A DNA stretch of 64,000 nt from Lepidostoma basale (lineage: Eukaryota > Arthropoda > Insecta > Trichoptera > Lepidostomatidae): positions 524,501 through 588,500 of the forward strand of contig JAHDVF020000890.1 in the NCBI GenBank assembly GCA_022606425.2, given 5' to 3'. This document shows, piece by piece, positions 11,649-22,225 of this stretch; position 1 is the first letter of the stretch; the number at the start of each line of letters is the position of its first letter. The notes under the pieces are model-generated. The model ran no database searches, was not told where the DNA came from, and worked only from the letters and a program-made list of their open reading frames with translations. A program made the position numbers and the translations under genes.

Positions 11649-11899
11649 GAATAAATACATGTTTAAATAAATATATAAATATTGTTTTAAACTTTACTTA
11701 AGAGAAATCATTTCTAACCATTTATATACAATAAAAACATATTTTATATATATAGTACTTATTTGAATATTACATTTAAAATGCAAAACAAAATTTATTG
11801 AAAACCATAATATATTTTATTTGAACAACCAAAACTGTTCACTGGGGGAGGGAAAACGTTTGCGCTTATTTTTAGAAAAAATATTTTAAAAACATTCAA

Positions 11900-12075
11900 T
11901 ATAAAAATATTGAATGTCGGCCACGTGAGGAATCAGAGAAATCGGCGCGCGTGCACGACACGATGTATGAATGTTGAGGAACCGAGAGAAATATGTCATG
12001 AAAGAAAAGTGTGGCAGTCCATTCTTTCTGCCTACCCCTTCGGGGAGACGGCGTGATGGTTAATTAGTTCGTTTA
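11900..12075 (+). mobile_element. T1 retrotransposon 3' end
   Basis: The copy runs from TGAATGTCGGCCACGTGAGG through GCGCGTGCACGACACGATG, the AGTGTGGCAGTCCATTC motif, CTGCCTACCCCTTCGGGG, and AGACGGCGTGATGG to a degenerate GTTAATTAGTT tail. It is a complete 3' terminus of a short copy. Confidence 0.85.
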
Positions 12076-12149
12076 AAAAAAATGATAAACCTAATTGTAT
12101 ACAGTAATTGGGTTGAAACGACCCGCTGTATACAACAAAATACGTTTTA

Positions 12150-12385
12150 AATATAATGAAGAAAAGGTCACTAAGATGGTTCGGATATATTGAACGAATG
12201 GATCAGGAAAGAATGGGCAAAAAGATCGAAGTCGAGGGAGGCCGAGATAATCGCGGCATAATTGAACTGAGTAGGAAAAGTGGGCTACGTTTAAAATCGG
12301 AAAATCGAACGAGATTGCGTGTCATCTTTTGCGTATGAATATAGGGGAACCCGAGAGGTGTGTAAGAAGACAAGAGCGTGATAGT
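12150..12385 (+). pseudogene. T1-related retrotransposon tail fragment
   Basis: A 60-codon open stretch (12156-12338) begins MKKRSLRWFGYIERMDQERM, followed by KKIEVEGGRDNRG, which is the RWFGHMERM segment of the T1 family. The RPRKTWHDQ part has been altered. It may belong to a diverged subfamily. Confidence 0.7.
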
Positions 12386-12820
12386 TGGTTAGTTTGTTAA
12401 GTACCATTACTCTTTCTCCATTTATCTTCTCTTGAAACGTATCGTACAAAATCCTTTCAAGGTGAAAGTAAACAAATAATTAAATTGGTTTCCGTGTGAT
12501 TGGTTAGAATTGCTTATCTTCAGCGGAACTGGGTACATTAATACATCAACGCCTAAATGAGTAAGCTGTTGATGGCGAATGCTAGATGCGGAAAGTCCTA
12601 ATCGATAATTCAAAGATACTCTCGCTCGGAACGATTTATCAAAGCTTCGAGTTGAGCTGTGGAAGTAGTTAAACTTCTAATTGATCCGCATGCAGAACTA
12701 TATAAACACTCAACAGTGAGAATTATGGTATATCCGACTATTAAATCATATCCGACAACATATGTGCATTCGTTCATGCGAAATAATTAAAATTGTATAC
12801 ACATAGTGCCGCGCTGCAGA
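12386..12820. other. Unique DNA, nothing recognised
   Basis: The open frame at 12422-12613 (minus) has no recognisable domain. Confidence 0.5.
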
Positions 12821-12943
12821 ACCAACCTGCCAATGGTTATGCCTGTGGGTAGAGCAATCTTATTGCTTAATCGGGTCGCCTCGGAGGTCGACATATTTCG
12901 TGATAGTGTGAGTTGCCTCAGGGATGCAATATCAATGTTGTGA
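12821..12943 (+). pseudogene. J2 retrotransposon ORF2, last 40 codons
   Basis: An uninterrupted stretch of 40 codons reads TNLPMVMPVGRA, LLLNRVASEVDIFRDS and LRDAISML, then stops (TGA 12941-12943). The same peptide pattern, TNLPLVxPVGRAI then LLN, ASEIDVF and a final hydrophobic end, occurs on the minus strand at 24485-24691 and 38428-38600. The DNA copies differ while the peptide is kept, so this is the genuine C-terminus of a non-LTR ORF2, probably of the Jockey/CR1 group. The upstream part is missing. Confidence 0.75.
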
Positions 12944-13159
12944 TTGTTATCTCTGATGCCGTAGTATTTATATTTTTACGTGGTATATTTTTATTTTATT
13001 ATTTTGGTATATTTTTACATGTTATTTTGAAAATATGTATATCTAATTATGTAATTTTAAGGCTGTAGACGACTTGGACGCATCTGTAATGTTTATAATC
13101 TTTATAAATAAATAAATGAAAATGAAATAAAATATTTTTGTGCGTTTTACTTATTTTTT

Positions 13160-13225
13160 CGTCATTATAGAATTTCATGGAAGCGGATCGGCGACCCCAA
13201 GTAAATGGGACAAGAAAGAAGAAGA
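13160..13225 (-). repeat. Short dispersed repeat with GGGGTCG core
   Basis: On the minus strand TGTCCCATTTACTTGGGGTC is followed by GCCGATCCGC. It resembles CCCCTTTATTTGGGGTCGGC at 25785 (plus). Two copies are too few to classify it. Confidence 0.45.
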
Positions 13226-13890
13226 AATTTGGAATCTTCATAATTAAATCATTACGTCACAAATCTCAGACGTTTGGTAAATAAAATGCTACGTGTTCTA
13301 CATTTTGTATATTAGAATTTTACGTAGATGAATCTGTGCTACATTAAAATGTGGTTTTAGACTAGTTTGCGGCTATCCGCAATTGCTTAGGAAACCATTA
13401 AAACCTTGTGAATTATGCTGCAGAATTTAAATTACATATTTTCCCAAGCTTTAATTATGTTCTCTTATTATTTCCCTGCGATATAAAATCTTATCTTAAC
13501 ACATTGTTTGCGGATAATTCTTGGAAGCAGAAGCTTAAGAATGTTCGCGAAATATCACGTGTTCACTTGATTGAAGGTTAAGGCTTTAACACTGTGGAAA
13601 TGCATCGTAATAACCTAAATATATAGTATATATTTACGGAGGTCACCTCCGAAATATATATTATAGTATTTTTAATATTTAATTTAATAAATAAAGTGGA
13701 ATAAAAAACAACGTTATTTATTCAATTGCAAGGTTAATAAGAACTTTTTTGATAGTGGCTTTATTTTTCAAGATTAAATGTAAAATGAAAAATATTATAT
13801 CAAAATTCGACCAGAAGAAGTCCAACTAAATGCAAATTCAAATTTTCCAATTAAAAAAAAAATGAGAAAAAAGTACAAATATTTCAACAA
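13226..13890. other. Unique DNA with a compact palindrome at 13628-13659
   Basis: No gene was seen. The palindrome is CGGAGGTCACCTCCG flanked by matching AT arms (TATATATTTA on the left, AAATATATA on the right). It would form a 16-bp stem with one short interruption. Confidence 0.6.
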
Positions 13891-13894
13891 AATT

Positions 13895-14085
13895 TTACAA
13901 TAATTATTGTTACCAAGCTCGCTGACTAGTATGTTGATGCCAGCGAGCCTGGCGAAACCGGTCGCTGTCGAAATAAAGACAAAAGTGGAAGTAGTTAAAA
14001 AACATCGTTTTATTTCATTATTATTTTAAATGAACTTCCATCAAGAGATTTCTGAAAATCATTTGATTATCTTAAAAATAAAGCT
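13895..14085 (+). repeat. HH-C element, one arm with hammerhead-like core
   Basis: The plus-strand core is at 13931-13963: ATGTTGA, one T, stem II GCCAG/CTGGC, GAAA, then CCGGTC. It is followed by the HH-C flank GACAAAAGTGGAAGTAG, AACATCGTTTTATTTCA and the one-sided tail TTCCATCAAGAGATTTCTG. The left arm is absent. HH-C copies have T where hammerheads need A6, so activity is doubtful. Confidence 0.75.
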
Positions 14086-14810
14086 TTTCTTAATATAAAA
14101 TTTGGTGTTTTATTCCATGGATCTAACAATAATTAATAGGCATTTTTTACGTTTCCCGCACACAACGTGTTAATCTCTACCTCTATATTTTGAGATTTAA
14201 CCACGAAAAAGGAATCCAAGGATAGGAAACCTCTTCCACTTAGCCCTTAATTACCATGATTTAGATGTGAAGTTCTTATTGGCCGTTTTCAAATTAAAAC
14301 CAGGATATAAACAAGGTAAACGAGACGTTGTTTGTTATTTTCTAACAATGACTCGGTCAAGGCGGGGAGAGCCGAACCGGCGGATTATCCCAATTTAAAT
14401 TGCTCCCATTGTTCACCCTTATCTCTTACGGGTATCTTGATTTGTATATCGAATCAAACTGATTTACCACCTTTTGCGATACCGATTCTGAGGAACCTTG
14501 AACCTCGGCGAATTATCGGAAAATAAATCGAATGAAAACGAATTACGAATAATATAATTCGCACAATTCGACGGCTCAGACTGCGAATAACCGAACGGGG
14601 GTAGCGGAAACTTAATTTGGCAGGTTTGCAGAGTTGTGTAATTTCGGTAAAGGCTGCTTTCACAATCGAATATTACGTTACGTTATCACGAGAACACGAA
14701 GAGAATATGCGGTTCAAATCTGTACATTGGACTTGGACCTGACCTGACCTTTTCCAAAACACCCAAAAAACGTAACTTGTCTGTAAAGAACCAAACCACA
14801 GGTCAGAACC
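14086..14810. other. Unique DNA, nothing recognised
   Basis: Mixed-composition sequence including overlapping open frames at 14332-14526 (plus) and 14454-14663 (minus), neither with a recognisable domain. It is less AT-rich than its surroundings and not repeated in this window, so it may be host non-coding DNA. Confidence 0.4.
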
Positions 14811-14814
14811 TTCA

Positions 14815-15105
14815 AATCAAATCAGTTTATTTCATCAATAGACATTTCAAAATTAAGGTCTATTAAGAACAGGTAAAATAATATATTGTATATAGTATAA
14901 TGGAGGAGCCCTTTGTCCAGGAATGGACGTGAATAGGCTGAGGAAGAAGAAGAAGAAGAAGTATAATACCAGAAACGCATGAGCGATGGTTCAACATTAG
15001 GAAAACAAGATATATCTCTTAAATCAAGAGTATTTCGCCTTCTGAACGCACATTCTCTAATATGAAAGACGTCGATCTCCGTCGATCAAGTATATAGGCA
15101 TAGTA
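14815..15105 (-). mobile_element. J2 retrotransposon 3' end, with T3 3' end inserted
   Basis: The plus strand begins AAATCAAATCAGTTTATTTC, the J2 3' terminus with its (TGATT)n tail read in reverse. It resumes with ACGCATGAGCGATGGTTC, CAAGAGTATTT and GACGTCGATCTCCG, matching 24.4 and 38.4 kb. Between them, 14900-14960 carries the T3 3' end (GAGGAGCCCTTTGTCCAGGA, then a GAAGAAGAAGAAGAA tail), so a T3 piece sits inside or joins a J2 piece. Confidence 0.65.
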
Positions 15106-15109
15106 ATAA

Positions 15110-15545
15110 ATCCACAATATGAAAGAACACAGTCATGGCCATTTAGAGTACAATGAGAATCTATTTAGCATGCGTAAGACCCATAATAACATATGGCGTT
15201 GAGGCAATGGTAGATAGTCAGGACCAAACAATTCTGAGGACTTCCGAGATGAAGACACTGAGGACGAAAGCAAGCAGAACACTGAGAGATCGAGTGATGA
15301 ACACCAGAATAAAAAATATATATGAGGTTGAGGATATTATAAGATGGAGTAGACAGCGAAGGAGGGACTGTAGAGTCATGTCCAAAGAATGGACATCACC
15401 AGTCTCCCCTATATTGCATAACATAATCACCATCACGGGATTCGTCCTTGTGGAAGACCTCATAAAATATGGAATGACAGCTGGGAATCCACCACACAGG
15501 AGGAACAACCCTCTGGTGATCAGACTACAAATATCTACAAAATGA
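15110..15545 (+). pseudogene. T2 non-LTR retrotransposon C-terminal tail
   Basis: A 130-codon open frame (15153-15545) gives MRIYLACVRPIITYGVEAM, then EMKTLRTKASRTLRDRVMNT, NIYEVEDIIRWSRQRRRD and, out of register, the RTPPDSPILH region. This follows the T2 pattern: RPIxTYGxE, MRTLR, RDRVxNTxIR, EVEDxxRWxRQRRR. It is a better 5' extension than 7575. It ends in a short GAAAAAAGAAGAAG tail. Frame disruption after RRRD destroys the last third. Confidence 0.85.
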
Positions 15546-15552
15546 AAAAAGA

Positions 15553-15665
15553 AGAAGGGCTTGGACCTAGATCTTATTACAGAGGTTCAACTCTGATGGC
15601 TGTTCCTCTTACGTCTGCTGGAAATATTGTTGGAAATGTGATTTAGTGGTGATACTTTTCCATAA
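15553..15665 (-). mobile_element. J1 retrotransposon 3' terminal fragment
   Basis: The plus strand reads GGGCTTGGACCTAGATCTT, then ACAGAGGTTCAACTCTGATG and GTTCCTCTTACGTCTGCTGG. This matches the 3' end of the J1 copies at 4427, 35405 and 47975. Only about 110 bases remain. Confidence 0.7.
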
Positions 15666-16065
15666 TTTTGAAAAAACGATACCGTAATAACCCTTGCTTC
15701 ATCGGCAAATGAGGGTCCTTTGAGCCATTTCGTAACCAAGATTAAAAATTCATACGTTGATTAACCACAGAATTAATTGAAGCATTTCATATCTAAATGA
15801 GTTATTTCTTATCCAAATGAAAGATTTCATATCGAAATGTAATTGCACAATTATTTTAGTTTCTAAATTGATTAAGTAAAATTATGTGGCAATCGGAGTT
15901 TGGATTAAATGATATCAAAACCTGATATGATAAATAAATCAATCAGGCCAAATGTATTTATAACCGAGTAGTAGCGAGCTACAAAAATACTATCTTAAGA
16001 TAAAGTTATCAAAAAATATATATTTTTATTATTTTCATGCTTATTTTGTGGTCAATAAATTTGAT
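15666..16065. other. Unique AT-rich DNA, nothing recognised
   Basis: It includes a loose triplet of ATTTCATATC(T/C)AAATG-like units around 15783-15840. No gene was seen. Confidence 0.5.
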
Positions 16066-16069
16066 AATT

Positions 16070-16290
16070 CATAATAATAGTCAATTTTTTGGCCGAAACA
16101 CTATGAAACTTCAACATTTTTAACTGTTTAATTTACACCACAATAATATCGCATTTTTTTTGTTACAAGCTTTTAAAGAATGTAGCAACAGCTGTTTCGC
16201 CAACTGATGTTGCCATCATCAAGTATTACAAACAGTTGTTTGACATTTTCAAAAAGTGTATAATAAAAATTGTGATATTATTATATAACA
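16070..16290 (-). repeat. HH-B element with decayed hammerhead-like core
   Basis: The HH-B flank GGCCGAAACACTATGAAACT is followed by AACTGTTTAA and the minus-strand core TTGATGA, one T, GGCAAC/GTTGGC with one mismatched pair, then GAAACAGCTGTTG. The single-base changes fall in C3 and stem II. The opposite arm is missing. Confidence 0.7.
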
Positions 16291-16393
16291 GTCTCGTACG
16301 AGTAAATTTGACCGTTAACAACTAATAATAATTTTAAAAATTAATATAGAAAGTGTAATGTAATTCCTTTTGTATCAAAAAATTGTTTTTTCA

Positions 16394-16715
16394 TGAGATC
16401 ACTGTGAAGAATCTGCGGAAAAAAGCTATATGAATAAATACCAAACGTCGAAATAAGTAAAAAAAAATGTAAGGCAGAAGGATCCTTGAGATGGTTAGGA
16501 CACACAGAACGAATGGATGAGAGAAGAATGGTTAAAAAGTTGCATACATTTAGTGTGAGTGAAAAGAGAAGCCGTGGATGACCAAGGAAAACATAGCATG
16601 ACCGAATTAATAAATTATTAAAAGACGACTATATTTAATAGAGCAGTGTGGCGGTCCATTCTCTCTGCCTACCCCTCCGTGGAAATGTCGTGATGGTTAA
16701 TTAGTAAGTTAGTAG
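16394..16715 (+). mobile_element. T1 retrotransposon tail with internal deletion
   Basis: The pieces follow T1 order: RICGKKLYE, CKAEGSLRWLGHTERMDERR, KLHTFSVSEKRS, then RPRKT*HDRINKL. The deleted middle jumps to GAGCAGTGTGGCGGTCC and the CTGCCTACCCCTCCG tail ending GTTAATTAGTAAGTTAG. The subfamily resembles the 35240 copy (VSxKRS instead of NDVNGTRNR). Confidence 0.8.
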
Positions 16716-16964
16716 TTTTTAAGCTACGTTTATGACGTGAAATCTAACGCATCCATAACACGCTTTATTAGACAATCAAGTATATTGCGACTAGACGGGT
16801 TTATAGTTCCATTAAAAAAATCCCGCATGAAAAAGCTCATAAATGAATTATTTAACGACAGTTTCATTTGAATAAAGTGATTTATTCAAATTGTCGCTGT
16901 AATTAAGGGCTATACGAGATACTTACATTCTCAAGGGGCTACTGACTAGACATAGATAATATGT

Positions 16965-17440
16965 ATAAAACTAACTAACTAACCATCACGCCATCTCCCC
17001 GAAGGGGTAAGCAGAAAGAATGGACTGCACCACATGTCTTTCCTAGCATATTTATCTCGCTTCCTCAACATTCATACATCATGTCATGCCCGCGCGCCGA
17101 TTTCTCTGACTCCTCACTTGGCCGACATTCAATATTTGATTTATTTGATCGTGCCACGTTTTCCTCGGTCTTCCTCTATTTCTATTTCCATTTACATCGT
17201 TAACATATATTTTTTTTACCATTCATTCTTTCCATGTGTCCAAACCATCTTAATGATCCTTTCATTATTAACACGATCATTCGCACCGCATTCACTTTTT
17301 ACATTTTCATTCGACACTATCATACACAGAGTATCTACACATTCATCTAAGAGATCTCATTTCTACTGCATTTATTCTACTTTCATCCTTCTTTTACCAG
17401 TTCCATGCTTCGCTTCCATACATAAGGAATAATATATGTA
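16965..17440 (-). pseudogene. T1 non-LTR retrotransposon C-terminal region
   Basis: On the minus strand this starts near FLIHKGSEAWNW-like remnants and passes MRSLRxMCRYSV, NVKSECGANDRV, KGSLRWFGHMERM and RGRPRKTWHDQINQ. It ends with CATCACGCCATC preceded by the CTAACTAAC (GTTA)n tail (16971-16985). The long plus-strand open frame over this interval is an antisense shadow. Frameshifts are present. Confidence 0.85.
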
Positions 17441-18619
17441 CCAAAAAAAATTTTTTTTTAATTTCTACTATTAATTAAATGGATTATTTGTAAATTCTAA
17501 TTATTTTCTGCTTTAACAATGTAATACATTATAAGTATAAACCATTATACTATGAATTATAAGTATAAACCCATGTCAAACTGACTACCCTAAATACTAC
17601 TTCATTTGGAAAGTTTGTGGTTTTAGTTCAGAATCAATTAATATTGTTAATGCTTATGAAACTAATATCAATGACAATATTGGATTTTTTTTTACTAAAT
17701 GATTGACATAAAATAAAACATATAAAAGTTTTTTATCATTAATTTGACCAATTGTATTGAAACTAATAATAATTGCATAAAAAAAACTCACATCCTTACA
17801 ACGATGCAGATATGCTATATCATAAGATGATAAATTAAATTACGAAAGAAGCACGCAAAAGACATTTTGAAAGATTAAGAGAGGAGCTTCCAGCGTATTT
17901 TTAATTTCCAACGTAATGTTGTACACTAAAACTCTTTCAGCAAGTTGATAATAATGTCTCAGAAAGCGTTCAATCTTCGTCACAAAAGATTTATCATTTT
18001 ACTGCCCTTCTAATTTCAAACTTGATTCATCTATTGGACAGGAGGATGTTCTAAACTCAAACCAGCCTGTAGCAGACGGGCAAACTTTAAACAAATGCAA
18101 ACGGAAAAGAGCCTCTTTCTAGAGGCAAAAAATCTCGTATACCGTGACCGAGCCCCGGCGGAGTTACCTGCCGAGGACGGCCGAAGATATCCGAACGATC
18201 CCGAAGATCCCCGAGCACCCGGAGAGGTCGATAACCGAACAACGCAAGGATCGAGTGACCGGCGCATAATGGATCTGCCTACATACATCTCATGTACGGA
18301 CGGAGCAAAATGGTGATTATGCGACTCTAAATGGTTTATGGTCGCCAGTTATATCACGGTTTTTGGAAGTGTGTATTCAAAATCGTGCGCCATCTTTTAT
18401 GCTCAACCGTCTTTTTGCTAGCACGGTTACCTGACCAATCATAGATTCGTAGAACGGACAGGCAAACACGATGGGTTTATTCAAATTTTATATCTAATAA
18501 CGACATAAATCAGAATGACACAACTTAAAATGTAAATATATTTTTAAATCTTACTAATAAATATTTCATAAACAAAATGATAAATTTAAGGCGTTAACAC
18601 CGTGGAATTCCACAATTAA
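17441..18619. other. Unique DNA; GC-richer island at 18060-18330
   Basis: Most of this is AT-rich without features. The island 18060-18330 has many CG dinucleotides and an open 73-codon plus frame (18095-18316) with an acidic, Pro/Arg-rich product including RAPAELPAEDGRR. I recognise no family and see no clear splice context. It could be a host exon or a GC-rich repeat fragment. Confidence 0.4.
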
Positions 18620-18690
18620 GATGTTTTATGAATTAAAACAGTATTTTCCACTTTTGAGCTTATTCTTCGAGGCGTGTTTCGCCTCACTTA
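18620..18690 (-). repeat. HH-D remnant
   Basis: AAACAGTATTTTCCACTTTT, then GAGCTTATTCTTCGAGGCG and GTTTCGCC match the HH-D outer arm. On minus it reads GGCGAAACACGCCTCG. There is no partner arm. Confidence 0.55.
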
Positions 18691-19604
18691 AAAACTCCCA
18701 TTTAAAAAATATTTTCAAAGCATAATATATAAATTTATTAAGCTCTTCGTAATGTCTGTCCCTGGTACCTACTCTGTCTAATTTTAATTGCGTATAACAT
18801 ACGTTTAAAATATGTTTGGTTAATTTATATCATCATCCCTATGATCTCCGTGTAAAACCTTCTAAACATGAAAAAAAATGTTTTTTAATAAAAATCTATT
18901 TCGACTTGATTATTTAATTTGACATTTTTTTAACATGTTTATCAGCGTATATTATTAGTGCAAAACAAAAACTATATAAAACAGCCCTAATAATAATTAC
19001 AGTGCATTCATGACCATTTAAAAAAATGAATATAGAATCTAATACGTACCAATCGAGCAAAAAGTATCCGTATGGGATTTCATTTCGCGTTGGAAATATT
19101 ATTTGTTTGGAAGAAACGGTTTTTTTGTACAATCAGAAATTGGTTCGTGGGATGCCCACATTTTTCAGAACCCACGATACGCCCCTTGTGATGATAATAA
19201 TGAAAATCCATAAAATAGGCAGAATTTATCGAAAGTTCACTTGAACCAAAGAACTAGTGAGAAATGAAAGAGCAGAGCGTAGTAGAAAAGCAATTTACAC
19301 CAAGAAAACATGTTTTCATCATCTGACGCTTTGTATGTGCCCTATTAATATTCATAAAGTCGATTTACAAACAGTATAGCTACCCGCTTCGAGTTTTTAC
19401 CTGAGCTCCAAAACAAATGGTTCAATTTTCTTAAAAACTTGGCATGTTTTCACGACTATTTGCTGTGTTTTGCTTCGGTAGACATAACTCACTCTGTGGA
19501 AGCACGAACAAAGGAAAAAGTAAGTATTACAGTTTGTAATAGTTCAGGTAATGATTTACATAGATACAATTATCATTGAAACAACACGATTGCTTAACCC
19601 TATA
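18691..19604. other. Unique DNA, nothing recognised
   Basis: The overlapping frames 18914-19132 (minus) and 19026-19244 (plus) give products without known domains. I see no repeat structure. Confidence 0.45.
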
Positions 19605-20045
19605 AGGCGGATGGCTACATTTGCAGTAACAATTAAGGTTCGAATTGTGGCAGACTATAATTACAGCTTTAGTTTCAATGTATCTTATAAATAATTAACA
19701 TGAATAAAACGTCTGTTTTCTAGAAGTTTTATTATAATTCGTGGGAAGGACATGTTTCACCTATCAAGTATAATAAATATTCTAGAAAACAGACGTTTTC
19801 TTTTGTATTAACTATATTATATAATTAAATAATATTAATTATATAATAAGGAGTTTCGTATCATAGTTCAAGAAACAATACACAAGTATCTTATAAATAT
19901 TTTTACTTGAGCTCCCTTACTTCTAAATTTAACGTAAAGTTATAATGAAATAGGACTGTCTGTCTGAACTGTAAATGTAGTTAACCGTAGTTCGGGACCA
20001 ATTTTTCTACTGCAAATGAAGCCAGCCGCACAATGGGGGTTAAAT
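19605..20045. mobile_element. F inverted-repeat element, split by an HH-A insertion
   Basis: The left end TTAACCCTATAAGGCGG and the right end CCGCACAATGGGGGTTAA are inverted. Inner inverted matches include TACATTTGCAGT on the left and CTGTAAATGTAGT/ACTGCAAATGAAG on the right. The TTAA at each end suggests a piggyBac-like target site. The intact sister is at 29141-29400. HH-A interrupts it at 19694-19885. Confidence 0.7.
19694..19885. repeat. HH-A element nested in F, with 14-bp duplication
   Basis: The insert carries AAAACGTCTGTTTTCTAGAA, the inner GACATGTTTCACC, CTAGAAAACAGACGTTTTC, and the one-sided tail GGAGTTTCGTATCATAGTTC. It is flanked by two copies of GTATCTTATAAATA (19680-19693 and 19886-19899). 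Removing the insert and one flank restores the F sequence order. The inner hammerhead region is deleted in this copy. Confidence 0.8.
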
Positions 20046-20195
20046 AATGTGATCAATATAAAACGGATTCATGAATGAAGTGATAGCCCATTGCTAAACC
20101 AAAGAAGAGTTTTTATCGGTGATATTAAAGGCAAATTAGAAAGTGTATAGAATAAAATCCAAGAACCTCCATTAACCTTAAACGGAAGGAGTTAG

Positions 20196-20730
20196 ACTAA
20201 TGCGTCCTACCGGTGTTATTGTATGAGTTTGAAACTATAACATTGTCTCAGAAAAGCGCAAATAAATTGAGAATTGTCCAAAGACCTATGGACAGAGCAA
20301 AGTTGGAGATCCTTACCCGAAGCTGATATAGGCGTTACGGCGCCTTTCGTCAGCTTCGCTCTTTCAATCCCTAGACCCGTCCCTTGATTACAGCGGACAG
20401 GGTGAGAAACGCCACTATTAAGGTCAGAACACGAGTTTCGGATATCATCGAGAGAGTGGCAGCGCTTTTATGGTCCTGAGCAGGCCATGTCGCTCGAAGC
20501 TCAGACGAAAGATTGACAAAACGCCTCATTTGCCGGTGTCCTAAAACTGAGACCCGAAACCCAGGATTTCCCCAACTTCGATTGAGGGACGACATTAAAG
20601 AGAACGCAGGTACGACATGGATGCGTGTTGCCCAGGATCGACAGATATGGAAGCAGATGGAGGAGGTCCACGTCCAGGAATCGGCGGATATGACTGAAGA
20701 TGATAAAAGGCAAATAAGAATGAGAAATAA
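20196..20730 (+). pseudogene. T3 non-LTR retrotransposon C-terminal region
   Basis: The translation runs VLPVLLYEFETITLSQKSAN, KLRIVQRPMDRAKLEIL, then after a foreign stretch (about 20310-20395) RVRNATIKVRTRVSDIIERV, AGHVARSSDERLTKRL and WMRVAQDRQIWKQMEEVHVQ. This is the YGxET, then MERAMLG, IIERV, WAGHVAR, DRxxW order of an RT polyprotein end. The 80-90 base interruption contains GGCGCCTTTCGTCAGCTTCG. It ends in a GATAAAAGG-like tail rather than (GAA)n. Frameshifts are present. Confidence 0.8.
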
Positions 20731-21399
20731 GCTGAAGTTAAAAAAAATACACTTTACAAAGTCATCATTATTCTATGGTTATAGATCGAGACTAGCGTAA
20801 AGTTTTAATATTATACTCCAACTTTACCTATTGACCCGCCTACAGAACTTAAACCTAACAATTTCAGCGTTAATTCCGACGTCTGCACGCATTTTACAAG
20901 TTTCAACCGAAAATAGTCCCCCAGATTACAGAGTGCCGCAAGGAAAAAGTTCGTCAAATAATTTATTAAAAGTGTTAAGTAATTCTTGGTAAAAGTCATC
21001 GTAAATCTTCAAAGAAAAACAATCCGGCGTTTCTTTCGATGTTCCGTTGTACTAAACTTTCGTGCGCGCCACGGAGTTCAAGGGTAATTTATTTTGGTTT
21101 GTTTATTTATTTATTATACAAACAAACCTTCAATTATATGTTTATAGTGGAATAATATGCCATCCATCATTTCCCGGTGACGTATTACACCACCCCTGGC
21201 CCATGAACGGCCAGATTTAACGATCACGCGAAGTGTAAAATAAACATATTATCACAAATTACAGACATAATGAGGAGTTAAAATGTCAAAGTTTCTATAG
21301 GCGAAAATACAAATGTGTATCGAGAAACACGCAACTAAAGGATATCCAAAAATGCTAAGATTGCAGTGAACAACGGTATTAAAAATTATAATATTAATA
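20731..21399. other. Unique DNA, nothing recognised
   Basis: No coding family or repeat was identified. A TTTATTTATTTATTATAC run lies near 21100. Confidence 0.5.
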
Positions 21400-21665
21400 T
21401 TAAATAGTCCATTGCTTTGGCCGAAACACTACCATTCTTCAACATTTTTGTTGTTAAAATTTAAAACACTGTTATAATATCACAATTTATTTTTATTCAC
21501 TGAGAGCTGTTTCGCCGTTATTTTTAGTTTATTCGCTTTTGTTTTTAGTTTATTGTAACACCTAATGATGCCAAAATCGGTTGGTGAAACAACTGTCGCG
21601 ACACTCTCAGTGAATAAAAAGAAATTGTGATAACAGTGTTTTAAATTTTAACAGTAATATAATTA
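21400..21665 (+). repeat. HH-B element with hammerhead-like core
   Basis: It has both HH-B flanks (GGCCGAAACACTACCATTCT; AAATTGTGATAACAGTGTTTT). The plus core at 21562-21597 reads CTAATGA, one T, a GCCAA/TTGGT stem, GAAAC, AACTGTC. G5 is A here, so the core is probably dead. The left arm keeps AGAGCTGTTTCGCCGTTA only. Confidence 0.75.
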
Positions 21666-21834
21666 TTAGTTAGAAATTTGTTTCATCTTGCGAGGGCATT
21701 TTTGTTTCGTAGAACTCCATTCCAATTCATAATGTAGTTCTACAAAACAAAAATCTCAACCACCAATGGTGTTCTTGGACAAACCCTTATAACCTGCAAA
21801 TCTTTTTTTATAAATATTGTTGAATGTGTTAAAC

Positions 21835-22225
21835 TAACTTACTAACCAACATGCCATTTCGTAGGAAGGGTAGGCAGAGAGGAAGGACTGCCACACTGCT
21901 TTGTCCTGTGCTATTCCTCTACATTCATACATCGTAACCCGCACGCTCGTTTATTTTTCCGACTTCAAATGTGGCTGTCTTTTATTAAATTATTAATTTG
22001 GTCATGCCATGTTTTCCTCGGCTTCTTTTTATTTCACATACTTTTTAACCATTCTTCTCTCATCCATTCGTTCCATATGTCCAAACCATCTCAAAGTGAT
22101 CATTTTTTTTAATTTTACTTGGAATGCAATCATTTGCTTTACATTTCTTCTTTATTTCGTCGTTTGATATTCAATCATACATCGTTTTCATGCACATTCT
22201 TCTCAATGATTTCAATATTTAATTT
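21835..22225 (-). mobile_element. T1 retrotransposon C-terminal region
   Basis: Minus-strand order is LRRMCMKTMYD, NDEIKKKCKANDCIP, then KMITLRWFGHMERMDERRMV, KKPRKTWHDQINNLIKDSH, and the GTGTGGCAGTCC tail. The 3' end is degenerate (AGTAAGTTAGTTT). It belongs with the 35240 subfamily. Confidence 0.8.

Noticed and set aside
17034..17432. 132-codon plus-strand open frame
   Set aside because: It is antisense to a T1 retrotransposon copy whose minus-strand motifs are recognisable.
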